DNA of 64,000 nucleotides. It comes from Cristatella mucedo (lineage: Eukaryota; Bryozoa; Phylactolaemata; Cristatellidae). Location of the stretch: NCBI GenBank assembly GCA_009760855.2, contig WPIO01000008.1, positions 5,897,501-5,961,500 on the forward strand. Direction: 5' to 3'. The notes below the pieces were generated by a model that was given only the letters and a program-made list of their open reading frames with translations, did no database searches and was not told where the DNA came from. Positions 33,906 to 44,999 of this stretch are shown here, one piece after another. The position numbers and the translations under genes are program-made. Within the stretch, counting starts at the first letter, position 1, and each line of letters opens with the position of its first letter.

Positions 33906-34143
33906 CCCCTCTTTCACTACCTATTCTTTGTACACTCAAATCATTTTGTCCTACCTTCATTGTGTGACTATATATATATATACATTACGAAAAGTTAATT
34001 GATGTACATGTGACGCTCGGGACGGACAAACAGACTAACTAGCTAAAAAACCTAGCTTATTAATAGGAATTGATAAATATGCAACTGCAGCACCCGTAGC
34101 TGTGAGTGACCGAGGTTGGGAACGCAACGGTAGGAACCCAACG
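33906..34143. repeat. Dispersed repeat D, copy 2
   Basis: See the copy at 31436-31668. Together they form direct repeats about 2.5 kb apart that bracket the last exon (32247-32507) of the gene at 29657. Confidence 0.85.
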
Positions 34144-34462
34144 CTTATTGACACGATTCCGGGGGCTCACCAAGGTGAACGGTGGCCAAGATACGTTGTG
34201 CTACTCTTGGCTTTGAACTTAAAATGCATTCTTATCAACTTAATTAAAATTAGAAGTGAATGGGTCATCCCTTTGATCCGAAGGAATCGGCAGAGTGCTG
34301 ACGCTGCTACGCTGTAGAGCCAGGCGGCGCTGCCGTATGGGTTTTATCACTACCGCTCAATGATGACGGCCATCAGCACCAGGCGTGACCTGGTCTTGAC
34401 CCGTTGTATTGCCTTACTCTAGGTCCACCTTAAAACTCCAGTCAGCAGTTTGCCAAACCAGA

Positions 34463-34930
34463 AGGATGAATCACAGGGACCCACCAAATGCTGTCCTATA
34501 TAGGTGTGTTTTTAAGTTGTTTTTTTAAATATCGTCAAGTCAGGGGATGTTCTGGCGAAAGTTGGGAGGGAGTTCCAGGCTGTGTGAGCATACGAACTAA
34601 ATGCACGGTCTCCAAAGGATTTGAGGTTTATACGAGGTATTGGTAAACTGTTGGATTCCAAAAAGTGGGTGGTACGATGCTTGGCCTGGTGGGTGAGTGG
34701 ATCTGAGAGATAGGCGGGAGCCAAAGAATGAAGTGACCTAAAAGTGAGCGACAGAACCTTGAAGTCGATCCGTTGCTTGACTGGTAGCCAGTGCAGGTCG
34801 GCGAGAAGTGGTGCGACGTGGCAACTGCGACGCTCACGACAGACAAGCCTAGCTGCCGAGTTTTGCACCAGCTGTAATCGCCTGATTGCACATGCCGGTA
34901 GGCCAGCAAGCAGTGAGTTACAGAAGTCAA
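34463..34930 (-). pseudogene. LINE-A fragment, both ends missing, minus strand
   Basis: The minus ORF 34868-34512 reads MQNSAARLVCRERRSC, then DLHWLPVKQRIDFK and a continuation to AHTAWNSLPTFAR, in one frame for 118 codons. This is the longest intact stretch of the LINE-A C-terminus in the window. The 3' hairpin and (ATT)n are absent, ending near atgaatcacagggaccca, so it was truncated or deleted at the 3' side too. Confidence 0.85.
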
Positions 34931-35069
34931 CATATACCCGAAAATGTGTCCATTAGTGCTTAGCCATACATGTGTGCTCTGTCTCTGATCACACCATCGC
35001 GTAGCACATGTTGAGATCTAGGTGTATGTCTTGAGATCGGCGGATGTACAAAAGGGTTGAGAATTTTCA

Positions 35070-35150
35070 TAATAATAAGAATAGATCGCTTGTATAGCAT
35101 GCTAAGAGAACTAGATCTAAATACAGGCGCTTTACAGCTCCACGGCAAGA
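35070..35150 (-). mobile_element. S1/LINE-type tail, minus strand
   Basis: aataataagaatagatcgct, tgtatagcatgctaagagaa and ctagatctaaatacaggcgc read in reverse as GCGCCTGTATTTAGAT ... TTCTCTTAGCATGCTATAC. The 'CCTG..T' side is closer to the S1 form than to LINE-A, but no tRNA head is found. Confidence 0.5.
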
Positions 35151-35159
35151 AACTCGATG

Positions 35160-36060
35160 CCCGAGGGTCAGTGATTTGCATGATATCAAGCATGCAAAGC
35201 AATCAAGTATCAGGCTTGGGCCAGCCCTGCTAAAGCAAATAAGAAGGCACTCACATCCACCGGTCAGTATAACCTCTGGCTAGTAACATGCACTGAATCA
35301 TGCACATGTACGAACTCAAAGCCTGCTGGAACAAAAAAGACAAGTTAACTGGGTTGAGAGGAAAGCTTACCGGAATAGATTCGTCTGTATCTATGACTTA
35401 TAAATTGCAAAGGCACTAGATGTAGTGACCGCAGCTAGAAGCGAGTTCTAGGTGCATCTGAACAGGAGATTTGATCACCCGAGGATTAGCATTCGGTGGT
35501 ATCCAGGCACAACGATACAATGCAAGTTTTGCAACACATATCACACTCAATGAATAGTAATTTTTTTGGGAAAATGATAAAAAAAGAAACTGATCGACAG
35601 CGCGTTAGTTAAATTCAAAGCTGTCCAGCGAGAGCCAGTAATATGTGATACTTCGGAAACAACTGCTGGAAAAGAAGTCAAACTGAACAAAGACTCCTTG
35701 ACAAAACCTCGTCGCGAGAGTTAGGGCCCAGAGGTCCATGACATGTACACGTCTCGGCGACTCCTCCATCGCACTACTTTTCGCAGGACAACTGGGTGCC
35801 CATATGTGTCAGATAATGAATTGCTGGTCGGTGACATATGTCTGCTCCTGGTGTGACACATTAGCAGTCAAGATCTTGCGTGCTTGTGCCTGACACAATA
35901 AAAAGACTGCCTCTACAAGGCAATAAAACAGAAAACTCACGTAAGCATTAGTCTAAAGTTATGACACATACGACATATCAGTTCCAATACGAAGTAGTAA
36001 CTTAGACATTGCAAAAAAAGGTTTAGCGAACCCTGATTGACTAGTTTCGCCAATACAACT
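35160..36060. other. No gene recognised
   Basis: AT-rich sequence with no ORF of note and no repeat recognised. Confidence 0.45.
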
Positions 36061-36062
36061 AA

Positions 36063-37493
36063 CTCAAGCTTAGGGTAAACAACGACCTACTTAAGAATGC
36101 AGACATGGGTAGAGTGTCTCTGCTTGTTTTGCTTGATCTTTCGGCAGCTTTTGATACTATCGATCACAAAGTTCTTTTAGAGCGCCTCTCATCTCGCCTG
36201 GGCATCACTGGCACTGCTCTGCAATGGTTCAGATCCTATCTCAGCGGGAGACTCCACAGTATTGACGTAAATGGACGAAGATCATCTGAGGAACCTCTGA
36301 AATATGGTCTACCTCAGGGCTCCGTGCTAGGTCCGGTTCTTTTCACGGTTTATACTCTCCCTCTTGCTGATGTGATTGCCAAGCACAATCTAGGCTTTCA
36401 CTTCTATGCGGGTGACACTCATTTGTACCTTTGCTTTGATCCCTCACAGTCTTCGAGCACCTCAAATTCTCTCAACTCACTTGCTGCATGTATTGATGAC
36501 ATCCGCACATGGATGGCAGCAAATTTTCTAAAACTGAACGGTGATAAAACTAACTTACTAGTTATGGGCAAACCCAGTGTGCTTCAGAATTGGAAAGGCT
36601 GACGCTCAAAATTGGTTCTGCCAGCATATCTCCTGTTGAATCAGCTCGAAATCTAGGTGTCATGTTCCAAAGTGACTTCTCGCTAGACGACCACGTCAGC
36701 TCCACAGTCAAATCTGCCTACTTTCAGCTACATAACATTGCTAAAATTCGGGCTTGTTTAGATAAGGATGCCACGTTCAAGTTGGTCCATGCATTCGTGA
36801 CATCCCGTCTCGACTTCTGCAACTCACTGCTTACTGGCCTACCAGCATGTGCGATCAGGCGATTGCAGCTGGTGCAAAACTCGGCAGCTAGACTTGTCTG
36901 TCATGAGCGTCGCAGTTGCCACATTACTCCACTTCTCGCCGACCTGCACTGGCTACCAGTCAAGCAACGGATTGACTTCAAGGTTTTTTCGCTCACTTTT
37001 AGGTCCCTTCATTCTTTTGCTCCAGCCTATCTCTCAGATCAACTCCCCCACTAGGCCAAGCATCGTACCACCTGCTTTTCGGAATCCAACAGTCTCCCAA
37101 TACCTCGTACAAACCTCAAATCCGTTGGAGACCGTGCATTTAGTTCGTATGCTCCCAAAGCCTGGAACTCCCTCCCGACTTGCGTCAGAACATCCCCTGA
37201 CTTGACCACATTTTAAAAAGAACTTAAAAACACACCTATTTAGGACAGCATTTGGTGGGTCCCTGTTATTCGTCCTTCTGTTCTTATGTTTGCTGACATT
37301 ATGCATGCTGCCACTAATCACATTTGCATGCTGACTCTGTGCATGTCACCCCTAACCATGTTATTCATGTTGTTTATCAAGCATGATATTACTCACCATT
37401 CAATTGCATTTCCCTTGGCAGCAAATGTAAAGCGCCTAGAAAGAGATTAGGTTCTCTGAGGGTGTTTTATCAAGTACATTTTTATTATTATTA
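36063..37493 (+). pseudogene. LINE-A retrotransposon, best copy, reverse transcriptase mutated
   Basis: A 5'-truncated non-LTR retrotransposon of the CR1/L2/Rex1-type group. The reverse transcriptase region shows LLDLSAAFDTIDH (near 36130), QWFRSYLSGR, LPQGSVLGPVLF (near 36310) and the catalytic box as FYAGD (near 36400). The family has Y/FADD, so the first of the paired aspartates is replaced by glycine and the enzyme should be inactive. NFLKLNGDKTN follows. A frameshift near 36595 leads to NLGVMFQSDFSLDDHV, QNSAARLVCHERRSC and LHWLPVKQRIDFK, and a second near 37052 leads to the C-terminal end. The UTR and younger-type hairpin end in a T/A-rich tail. No endonuclease domain is present. Confidence 0.92.
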
Positions 37494-38765
37494 GCAATTT
37501 TTCAGAAAAACGGTATGTGTTTCAAGGTTACTGCAACGAAAGAGTGTTTTATTTTCGAATTTTCCAATACTTATAGCCTTGAAACATAAACACATTTACA
37601 ATGTTCGGGTGCCGAGAAGCTTTAAGTTCGTTCATTACAATATCCTCAGACACATAATAGCACAAAGATTGTACCCGGATCTATGCTAGCCACAAACTAA
37701 GTCTCACGCCACACCACGAGCAGCGTCATTCGATTCAATTTTTAGTTCGTCAATCCTTAGGGGGTAATATAGTCACCCATACCCATGAGAAAATCTACAA
37801 GTGTGGACGAAGATAGGCAGAAAATCTACAAGTGTGGGCGAAGATAGGCAGGGTTAAGAATTAGATATAATTTCTAATATAATCCAACTATTTTTTCGTC
37901 TTAGCCAACCGAAGCTTCCTTGCATGTCAATGATGACCCACTCAATAGCAGTACTAAATACCACAACTGCTAGAATAGATTCTCCTCCACAATGCAAAAA
38001 GGAATGGAAACACGTCACGCTATAACGAACAAGCGATGCATTTATTGATTTTTTAAATGTTTGGAAAATGTGGGTAGAAAAAATAATTGTTCTTCACAAT
38101 CTTGGTTTAAGCTGTGAGATTGTGGGTTAGTGCCACTATTAAATTACGGATGTTATGTTACGATCGGTGACTGCGACGGTCTAGCGAACAATGCAGTGTT
38201 CATTCAATTGTTTTAGTCAAGCAATGACCTGCAAAGTGGGGACAAATGAGAAAACTCAGCGTCAAAAACAGTTCGCCGTCAACCTACCCATATAATTGAT
38301 GCCAAAATAGACGCAGCCTAAAAACTGTCGTTTTATTTAACATGTATCCGGATGAGAAGGTGCACTCACCACAATCCGTCTTCTGCCCGGTGACAATAGC
38401 AGGTAATGTTACCCTTCCAAAAGCTGCTTGCTCTTAACCCGGCTTTTTGCTATTGACTTTTATTTATAAGGATCAACAAGATTTGCTGTAAAACAGCGAT
38501 ACTAAACAGTGTTCTAGACTTTCAAGCTGACGTTTCTTCAGAATTTAAATCAAGCACCAGCACAATTTCAGAGCGACGCGAGTTGTGCAATCAGCCAGAG
38601 GGCAGCAGTCCTTGGACGCTGTCCACTAGACCTCATAATCTTACTGATGGAATCACTGCTACGAAGGCAGCACCACTCCTAGCATGGCCGTTACAATCCA
38701 ACCGTCTAATCCAACCCAAATTCATCCGTTGGAATCCAACACCGGACTGTTCATGGAACGCTGCT
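37494..38765. other. No gene recognised; one 31-bp duplication
   Basis: AT-rich. A 31-bp unit beginning GAAAATCTACAAGTGTGG and ending AGATAGGCA is present twice in tandem at about 37789-37851. Nothing else recognised. Confidence 0.45.
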
Positions 38766-38767
38766 TA

Positions 38768-38850
38768 GTCCCATAATAATAATAATAACACTACAAATAA
38801 TTTACTTATATGGCACCATAGGAGAACTTAATCTCTATCTACGTATGTGC
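38768..38850 (-). mobile_element. S1/LINE-type tail, minus strand
   Basis: (ATA)n, then ttatatggcaccataggaga, acttaatctctatctacgta, tgtgcttcaca is a reversed tail with stem changes. The head is missing. Confidence 0.55.
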
Positions 38851-40180
38851 TTCACAGGATTAGTTAGAACTTCATAATGCCGGTGAACCACTCGTTATCA
38901 TCAATCCTTAAGCATACAACGCTTAAATTTGGCTGACAATATTCAATTAATCCGAACGTATGGTACCCCTTCGGTTGCAATGACTCATTCGATAGACAAG
39001 ACTTACGTGCAGTTGGTCGGCTGAAGATCGAAACCACTCAAACTATCAAACTTGTCTAAAATGCTTTCTCCCACCAAGTCTAGACGTTGCACTGAGCGAC
39101 CGGTAGTCGCAGCAAATAAAAGGGTGACAAGCAAACCTTATAGCTAAAACATAGCTGTCCTCAAGTCAGCAGTATAATTGCACTCCAAACCCCATCTCTA
39201 AGTTGAAGCTGCCCATAAAACAACATAAAGATAGACCACATGGCCTTTTTACTTTTGCCTCTGTAGTGCTTAAACTATTAGGAAGGATCAATGTAGCTAA
39301 AACTCAAGAGCTTGAACCAAGCACCGATAACGAAAGGTAAAGCACAGCCAAGGGGAAGTGGCTTGGTGTCAAAATTAAGTGGAGAGAGAAACCGTAGAAG
39401 ATGCTTTGGCTGATGCTGCCAAACGTACACAATGCGACAAAGACGCGGTGTTTCTCATCACTTCCAGGTTTGCTTATTCCCCCCCCAGCACACAACTAAA
39501 ATAAATTAAGTAGCTTAAGCAAGACTTTGCAAGGTGACAGCTAGACCTGGACCATGAAAGGTTAAGCAATCCTAAGAGACGTATTATTTGGTTTTTAACA
39601 AGTACAGTATAAACCTTTAAGGTAACCGGTGGACTTCTAATAAAACTATTGATTGGTATCACCCTGCTACTTCCTACTGTCGATAGGATTGTACGGCAGT
39701 GGTTTAAGCAGGAAAACGGGTCAGAGCACGCAGAAAGTTCTCATCATGCTATGTATGGCAAATTGTACATACTAAGTCTGGGAGGACAAATATCGTGACA
39801 CAAAGCCTCCACCCGCACTACAAGGATCAACGAGTTCATACAGAATTGTACAAACTTTGTCAGCCTAATATTGGGAATACATTAAGATCGAGGGGGAGGA
39901 TTAGGTGAGCTATCGCTGTAAGATTTACATGTTTTGAATAGGTTTCTCAGGTGGAATAAGGAGATTACTTTAAGCATTCACCAGGAGAAAGAAGTCTGTA
40001 GCTTTGTGACAAAATTCTTGTAAAAAAAAAGTTCAGCTCTTTGTGCTCTTTCTGGTAGCCCACAACTGCTGTAATCCAAACAAAAACGATACAGCCATCA
40101 AAGTGGCAGAGAGATTTTAGCAACAACAAAAACTCTAACGGCTCATACGCATTCTTCAAACTGTCAAAGAATATATGCTG
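38851..40180. other. No gene recognised
   Basis: AT-rich sequence. The minus ORFs 39495-39304, 39662-39474 and 40159-39965 have hydrophobic stretches, but all are below 65 codons and lack other support. Confidence 0.45.
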
Positions 40181-40182
40181 AT

Positions 40183-40330
40183 TTAACAGCCTCTTTTATA
40201 TAGCGACAGAAGACTCTTTGCGGTTATCAACACTGGTTGCATTGGCATTAAAGGCTCGCCCACCACAAGATTCGAACCCACGACCTCAGGACCGAGGTCG
40301 TGAAAAGCAACAGCCTTAGCTAAGGAGCCA
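40183..40330 (-). mobile_element. S2 SINE, minus strand
   Basis: gatttaacagcctcttttat, atagcgacagaagactcttt, the body, then gctcgcccaccacaagattc, gaacccacgacctcaggacc, gaggtcgtg. The inverted arms CACGACCTC ... GAGGTCGTG stand where a tRNA anticodon arm would be. Confidence 0.85.
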
Positions 40331-40384
40331 TCACAGCTATACACTCACTAAACAGCACTTGAGGCCAGTGACTCCTTCAGCTAC

Positions 40385-40490
40385 AGCACAAGGCTGTGAC
40401 CACACTTTGCAGCAAATGTAAAGCGTCTAGAAAGATATTAAGTTCTCTGAGGGCGCTTTATCAAGCGCATTATTATTATTATTATTACCA
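40385..40490 (+). mobile_element. LINE-A tail only (about 105 bp)
   Basis: ccacactttgcagcaaatgt, aaagcgtctagaaagatatt, aagttctctgagggcgcttt, atcaagcgcattattattat. A very short 5'-truncated insertion of the younger type, next to the S2 SINE. Confidence 0.85.
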
Positions 40491-41990
40491 ACACCCTGCT
40501 TTTCAGTTCATGTCTTAGCAGCGGTCAGACGGTTATGTTATAGCCCAGTGGCCTTCATTGCTAACTGAGACCTTACCTTTTGTGGCTCGGACAGAAAACT
40601 TATTACATGAACACGAAAAGAATGATTTTGGTTATCGAGCTTTGATTAGAATGGAAGCAGCTCAAGTTTGACATGAGTGTCAAACTTGATGATAAGCAAA
40701 TGCTGGCTGCTGAGCAAGCACTCTATATGGCCACACATACTTTAGAAGTCGGTCGGTACACCCGGCTCGTAAGTGCTTAGCTATGGCAGTGCTGCACTTT
40801 TTTTGGGTATGAACATACAAATGTGCACCAGACATACCCCAATTGTCAAGCAAGGGAACTCTTTATCCAATCCCAAGTTCTAGCTGCATTCCGTCACAGC
40901 TACTTGGACCATTTTAAAAGCTAAATTTTTTAAGCTTGCTGAGATTGCAAATGGTCTCGGCAGGTTTTGTTAGTGACGTCTGTCACACACCATATAATCT
41001 CCACATAGTTTTTAGTTTCGTTTCTCTAGATGTGGCCTGTGCGTCTGTCAAAGCTGCAGCCACTTTAGCGAGTTTTTTCTTTGTGCCTTCTTTGCAATGT
41101 TTTCAAGACAGGTTTTCCCAGGCTTTTTTTATCACTCAAATCCTTACGTAAGGCTCGAGTCAGAAGCCAGGTCAGTCAGTAGGCTGCTCAAAGGACTCAA
41201 TAGCTGAATCGGACGGCTCTCGCTGCTCTTGGGATACTTGTTCTGCTCCTGAGTGAACGCAATGGCCGAGTCGAGCGGCTTGGGGGGGGGTCTGTGGTCT
41301 GCTGTAATGTCAGCATCAAGCAAGCAAGAGGGTTCTCTTCAGACGGTCAAGCGCCAACAACGTTCAATTGCCCGTCCTGAAAGTCTGACGGCGATCTGAT
41401 GGGGCAAGCAGCTAGCTGCTTTAGTGCTCAGTGCAGCAATTGCAAGCCGGGTCTATGCTCTAGCTGGATAGGGTTCCGGCAGAGCTCTATCTTTCTTCAT
41501 CCGAGTGCTGGTAGCCCGCCTTTGAGCGGGCTGTTCGGCCGGCCGCTGGCAAGGGGGGGGGGGGTTGGGTGGGGACTACCGAACGGTTGCTGAGTGGGTC
41601 AAATGGCGGTGAAGACCATCCGGATCCGACGGGCTAAGCAGCTGCCGAATGGGTCCTATAACTCCAGTTCCATACTATCGAACCCACCCAAGAGGTGTGC
41701 TATACCAAGCAAAAAGGGTCAGATCACCCCTGCTTTTCCCCCTTTGATCAGAGGAGCAAGCTACGCATCTGTTCCGTGAGTGATCAGGACAAGCTGGCCC
41801 CCCTCCTTCAGCATGACCACCACCGACGTGGCTTTAGCCTCTCTAGTCTGCCTTATTGTATCCGTATTGTATGCCCCTAAAGGTACGGAGCCACTGGCTC
41901 AACATCACCACGCCCTGCTGCTGCGGTGCAATGTGAATGGCAGGAGGTCTTGTACACGGTAGCGTCGGGTAAACCGCCCTAGGTGGCCTC
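40491..41990. other. No gene recognised
   Basis: Unassigned sequence, becoming GC-richer after 41200, with G runs at 41281 and 41556. ORFs are short and overlapping. Confidence 0.4.
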
Positions 41991-41996
41991 CGCTAA

Positions 41997-42611
41997 AGCT
42001 GCGTTTACACTATCGACTGCCCTCCTTGCCGACGCCGACTTGCCTGCTAGTCAGTGCCTTTACACTACCGATTCAGGAAACACTGATGGCCAACTTATCT
42101 CGGGGGTATAAAAGAGGGTTTCCCGGGAAACTGCCAGACCGACGTCAGCGGAAGTTGAGTTCGCCGTTGCAGTCATCATTGTAGATGCACATGAGATGAG
42201 CAGAAAGAGAGGGAAGATGGGCAATACAAACATATTTTTCGGGAATGTTTATAGTACTAAGTAATGTGTGCAATTACAGGTGTTTTGGTGTAAACTGATA
42301 AGTAATATTCGCAGTTACAACGCATAAACATCCTACGTTCGTAGACTAGCTGTGAACGCCCCAATATAACTCGAGCCTACGAAGGTAGGCCGCTGAAAGT
42401 ATTGGCCTGGGGTGTATGCGACGAGCCTGGGAGCTTTGATTGGTCGCCTGGTACAATTAGAGGAGGCCTAAAGTAGAAGCAGTTTCTCCTTCATGACAAC
42501 CGGCCGATTTGGTTCCTGCCCACATGTGGTAACGTCGTAGCCTAAATCAGCGGGAAATCGGCACAGAATCGGCGAAAATTTAGGAGAAAAGTCGATAGTG
42601 TAAGCGCAGTT
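41997..42611. mobile_element. 615-bp MITE with 22-bp terminal inverted repeats
   Basis: The left end AGCTGCGTTTACACTATCGACT (41997-42018) and the reverse complement of the right end AACTGCGCTTACACTATCGACT (42590-42611) differ at only two positions. Both sides are flanked by TAA (41994-41996 and 42612-42614), a 3-bp target duplication as seen with PIF/Harbinger transposons (TWA). There is no transposase ORF, so it is non-autonomous. It carries a strong TATA box (42107). A second partial copy of the terminal motif (TTTACACTACCGATT) lies at 42059. Confidence 0.8.
42107..42114 (+). promoter_or_regulatory. TATA box inside the MITE
   Basis: GGGGGTATAAAAGAG is a textbook TATA box with a G-rich upstream element. 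A cytosine-flanked A at 42136 lies 29 nt downstream, a normal start distance. No long ORF follows, only a 22-codon one starting near 42196. It may drive transcription out of the element. Confidence 0.4.
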
Positions 42612-42712
42612 TAAGAGAGGCGCAGGAGCTAAGTAGCGTCGTCGGCAGCCTTTCAGCATCATAGGCTAGCCGGCTCACCAGCTCCAACGCGAAGCTGGCG
42701 GGCAGCAAAATC

Positions 42713-43125
42713 TTACTTCCGGCCAAACGGCACCTTTAGCCCGGAGACTTCTAGCGTGCTGACGTCCTCATCTTCGTCGCCATCGTCCTCGTTATAAGAA
42801 ATTGTTGACGAAAGGTGGACACCGAAATATGAGCCCTCGCTGCTGGCCACGCGCAGATCCGGAAGAAGGGACAGCCCGCTGATTCTGCAGAAGACCCGAC
42901 GCTGCTTCTCGCGAGCGACACCCGAAAAAGAGCCCTGCGGTCGTCTCGAGAGCGGCTCTCGCAGGGTATAAAATCGGCAGCGCGGAAAGCTGCATACCTT
43001 AGAGCGACGGCCGGCGCCGCGCGATATCGCAAAACGCACGTGCAGACGACGCACGTCGCTATTATCAGCGTTAGCAGTACCGACGCGACTAGTAAGTCGT
43101 AACGGAAGTAGAATGTCAGCCGCAT
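42713..43125 (-). CDS. Candidate small single-pass membrane protein, two exons
   Basis: I do not recognise this protein. On the minus strand, exon 1 (43125-42998) ends at the donor AAG|GTATGC. A 113-bp intron ends at TCTTCTGCAG, and exon 2 (42884-42713) ends with TAA. The phase-2 junction rebuilds an arginine codon and the frame is open, giving 99 residues. Residues 11-33 form one strong membrane segment (LLVASVLLTLIIATCVVCTCV), preceded by basic residues (FRYD) and followed by RYRAAP. The C-terminal part is polar with an acidic run (NEDDGDEDED) and ends KVPFGRK. Intron size fits the two better genes. The start is uncertain: an upstream ATG in another frame (GTCCATGG, near 43182) opens only a 22-codon ORF. 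A further 5' exon is possible. Confidence 0.45.
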
Positions 43126-43199
43126 CTGATACACGACGGTCCCGGCGCATAACAACGCTCTCCGCCGCTGCCAGCAGCAGCCATGGACGTCCGTGACCT

Positions 43200-44260
43200 T
43201 TCAGAGCGGCGCTGCGCTGAGAGTTGTGAGTTGGCCGCCTGGCCGATCGACTGCTACGACGGGCTCGTGGCTGACGACGGCCACCTATGACCTCGCGAGG
43301 ACTTTCCTTGCGATTCCCTACATATTCCCCTGCTTTGCGCGGCCGATGGACTAGTCTTAACCGAAAGAACTATCCTTATCGGTGGAGCCTCTCGTTCCTG
43401 TTAACTAAGCCCATCTTACGAAAGCCCTGACGATTCAGAAAGGCCGCTGGTTCTCCCACCAGCCTCGAACTGCAACGCTGTGCACTTGCAACCCTGCCAA
43501 TTTTTGAAATTCAGATTCAGCCTTCCTCTGCAATCCGAGTCTACAGCAGAGTGAACGATAGTTTTGTGAATAGAAACCGCACGTTGACTGTAAAGCCTCA
43601 AACACGACGGCTGAGCCAGGACATTGGGATTGCATGCAAAAAAGCGCTACAAAAATTGCAAAAGAGCATACATTAACGTTGAGTGCTTACAAGAACGAGC
43701 GAGAGGCAGGAGGGGCCTTTAACGAGTTGTCTCTCGGCAGCTCGTGTCCATATACTACCTAGCCCCTCATCTTGAACGCTGTCGGCAAAGCTTCATCTAT
43801 CGGCCAATTCACTTGTCCAACTTGCAGCGAGAATATTTCAGATGCATTCGCGGTGAGTCATAGATAAGAATTAATATTAGAATTCCGTAAAGTGAGAGCT
43901 CCTCTTTGCGCTGCATGGTTTTTCGCGCCTGGACCGACTAAGCTGTACAAGCCACCGTCTTCCGGGCATTAGCAGAGAACCAAGTACTCGGAAGCCCTCC
44001 CCCCAATAAATGGCCGACCTAGAGAACCATTCATCACCCCTCGCTGCGCCTGCAGGCGAGGTGCTGTTTCGTGGCGAGAACGGGCTTGCTGTACCTACAC
44101 GTGCCGGAAACTACGGAGCATTTGCCTTGCAAGGCACGTTCGGGTTAATCGAAGTTCGGCGCTGGAAAAGTGTAGAGCACGAGCTGGCGAGTGCTAGAAT
44201 TTACAGGGCAGCAGCAGCTCAGCGTGGCGATCTGACGGGCCCACTCGCTAGCCGCGCTGA
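43200..44260. other. No gene recognised
   Basis: Unassigned. The plus ORF from 44010 (MADLENHSS ...) runs into the purine repeat and has no recognisable domain. It is not supported as a gene. Confidence 0.35.
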
Positions 44261-44261
44261 G

Positions 44262-44430
44262 AGGAAGAGAGACAGACAGACAGACAGAGAAACAAAGAGG
44301 CAAAGAGAGAGAGAGAGACAGAGAAAGAGACAGCGAGAGAAAAAGAGACACGGAGAGAGTAAAGAGGCAGAGAGAGACTGAAAGACAGAGAAAGGGACAA
44401 GGAGAGAAACAGAGAGAGAGAAAGGGAGAC

Positions 44431-44491
<61 letters not shown>

Positions 44492-44530
44492 CAGAGACAG
44501 CGATAGAGACAGAGAGAGACAGAGGCAGGC
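44262..44530. repeat. Purine-rich (GA)n tract
   Basis: Interrupted GACA/GAGA sequence, with a pure (GA)n block of about 27 units at 44435-44488. The serine/leucine-rich minus ORFs here are repeat translations. Confidence 0.95.
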
Positions 44531-44544
44531 AAACGGACGGACAA

Positions 44545-44605
44545 CCTAAGCAAATGTGAAGCGCCTAGAAAGAGATTGAGTTCTCTGAGGACGCTTTATC
44601 AAGTG

Positions 44606-44640
<35 letters not shown>
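44545..44640 (+). mobile_element. LINE-A tail only
   Basis: caaatgtgaagcgcctagaa, agagattgagttctctgagg, acgctttatcaagtgcatta, (TTA)n of about 10 units. Younger tail type, inserted next to the purine tract. Confidence 0.88.
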
Positions 44641-44643
<3 letters not shown>

Positions 44644-44999
44644 AGCATGTAACCACGAGCTGTTCCAGCGGACAGCCTTCGCATTGACTGGGTGTAAGTG
44701 GCAGTCACCGGCGTTCAAGAACAGGGAAAAAGTGACGCCACAAGGCCCACTGCTGTTCTGTCCTCACAGCTCAGCTCAAGCCATCAGCAGCCGCATCTCT
44801 AAAATGAGCGCAACGAATTCGCTCAAACGAACTGCGGTTCGTACGGCAGAGCTCGCGAAGGCTCCACGTCCTCACTTGGGCTACGCCGAGGAAGCGGAAG
44901 TCATAATTACTGTCGACCACTAGTACTCGCAGCAGTCGCGCTATGTTTCGGGAAAATAATCTGTCTTCAACAGGAAGCCGTCGATGATTGCTTAAAGAT

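Noticed and set aside
31436-34143. LTR retrotransposon with 235-bp LTRs
   Set aside because: The repeats lack clear TG...CA ends and target duplications, and the interior holds a host exon and a LINE-B piece, with no primer-binding site or gag/pol sequence.
42966-42972. TATAAAA on the plus strand
   Set aside because: It lies inside the candidate minus-strand intron and no plus-strand exon follows at a sensible distance.
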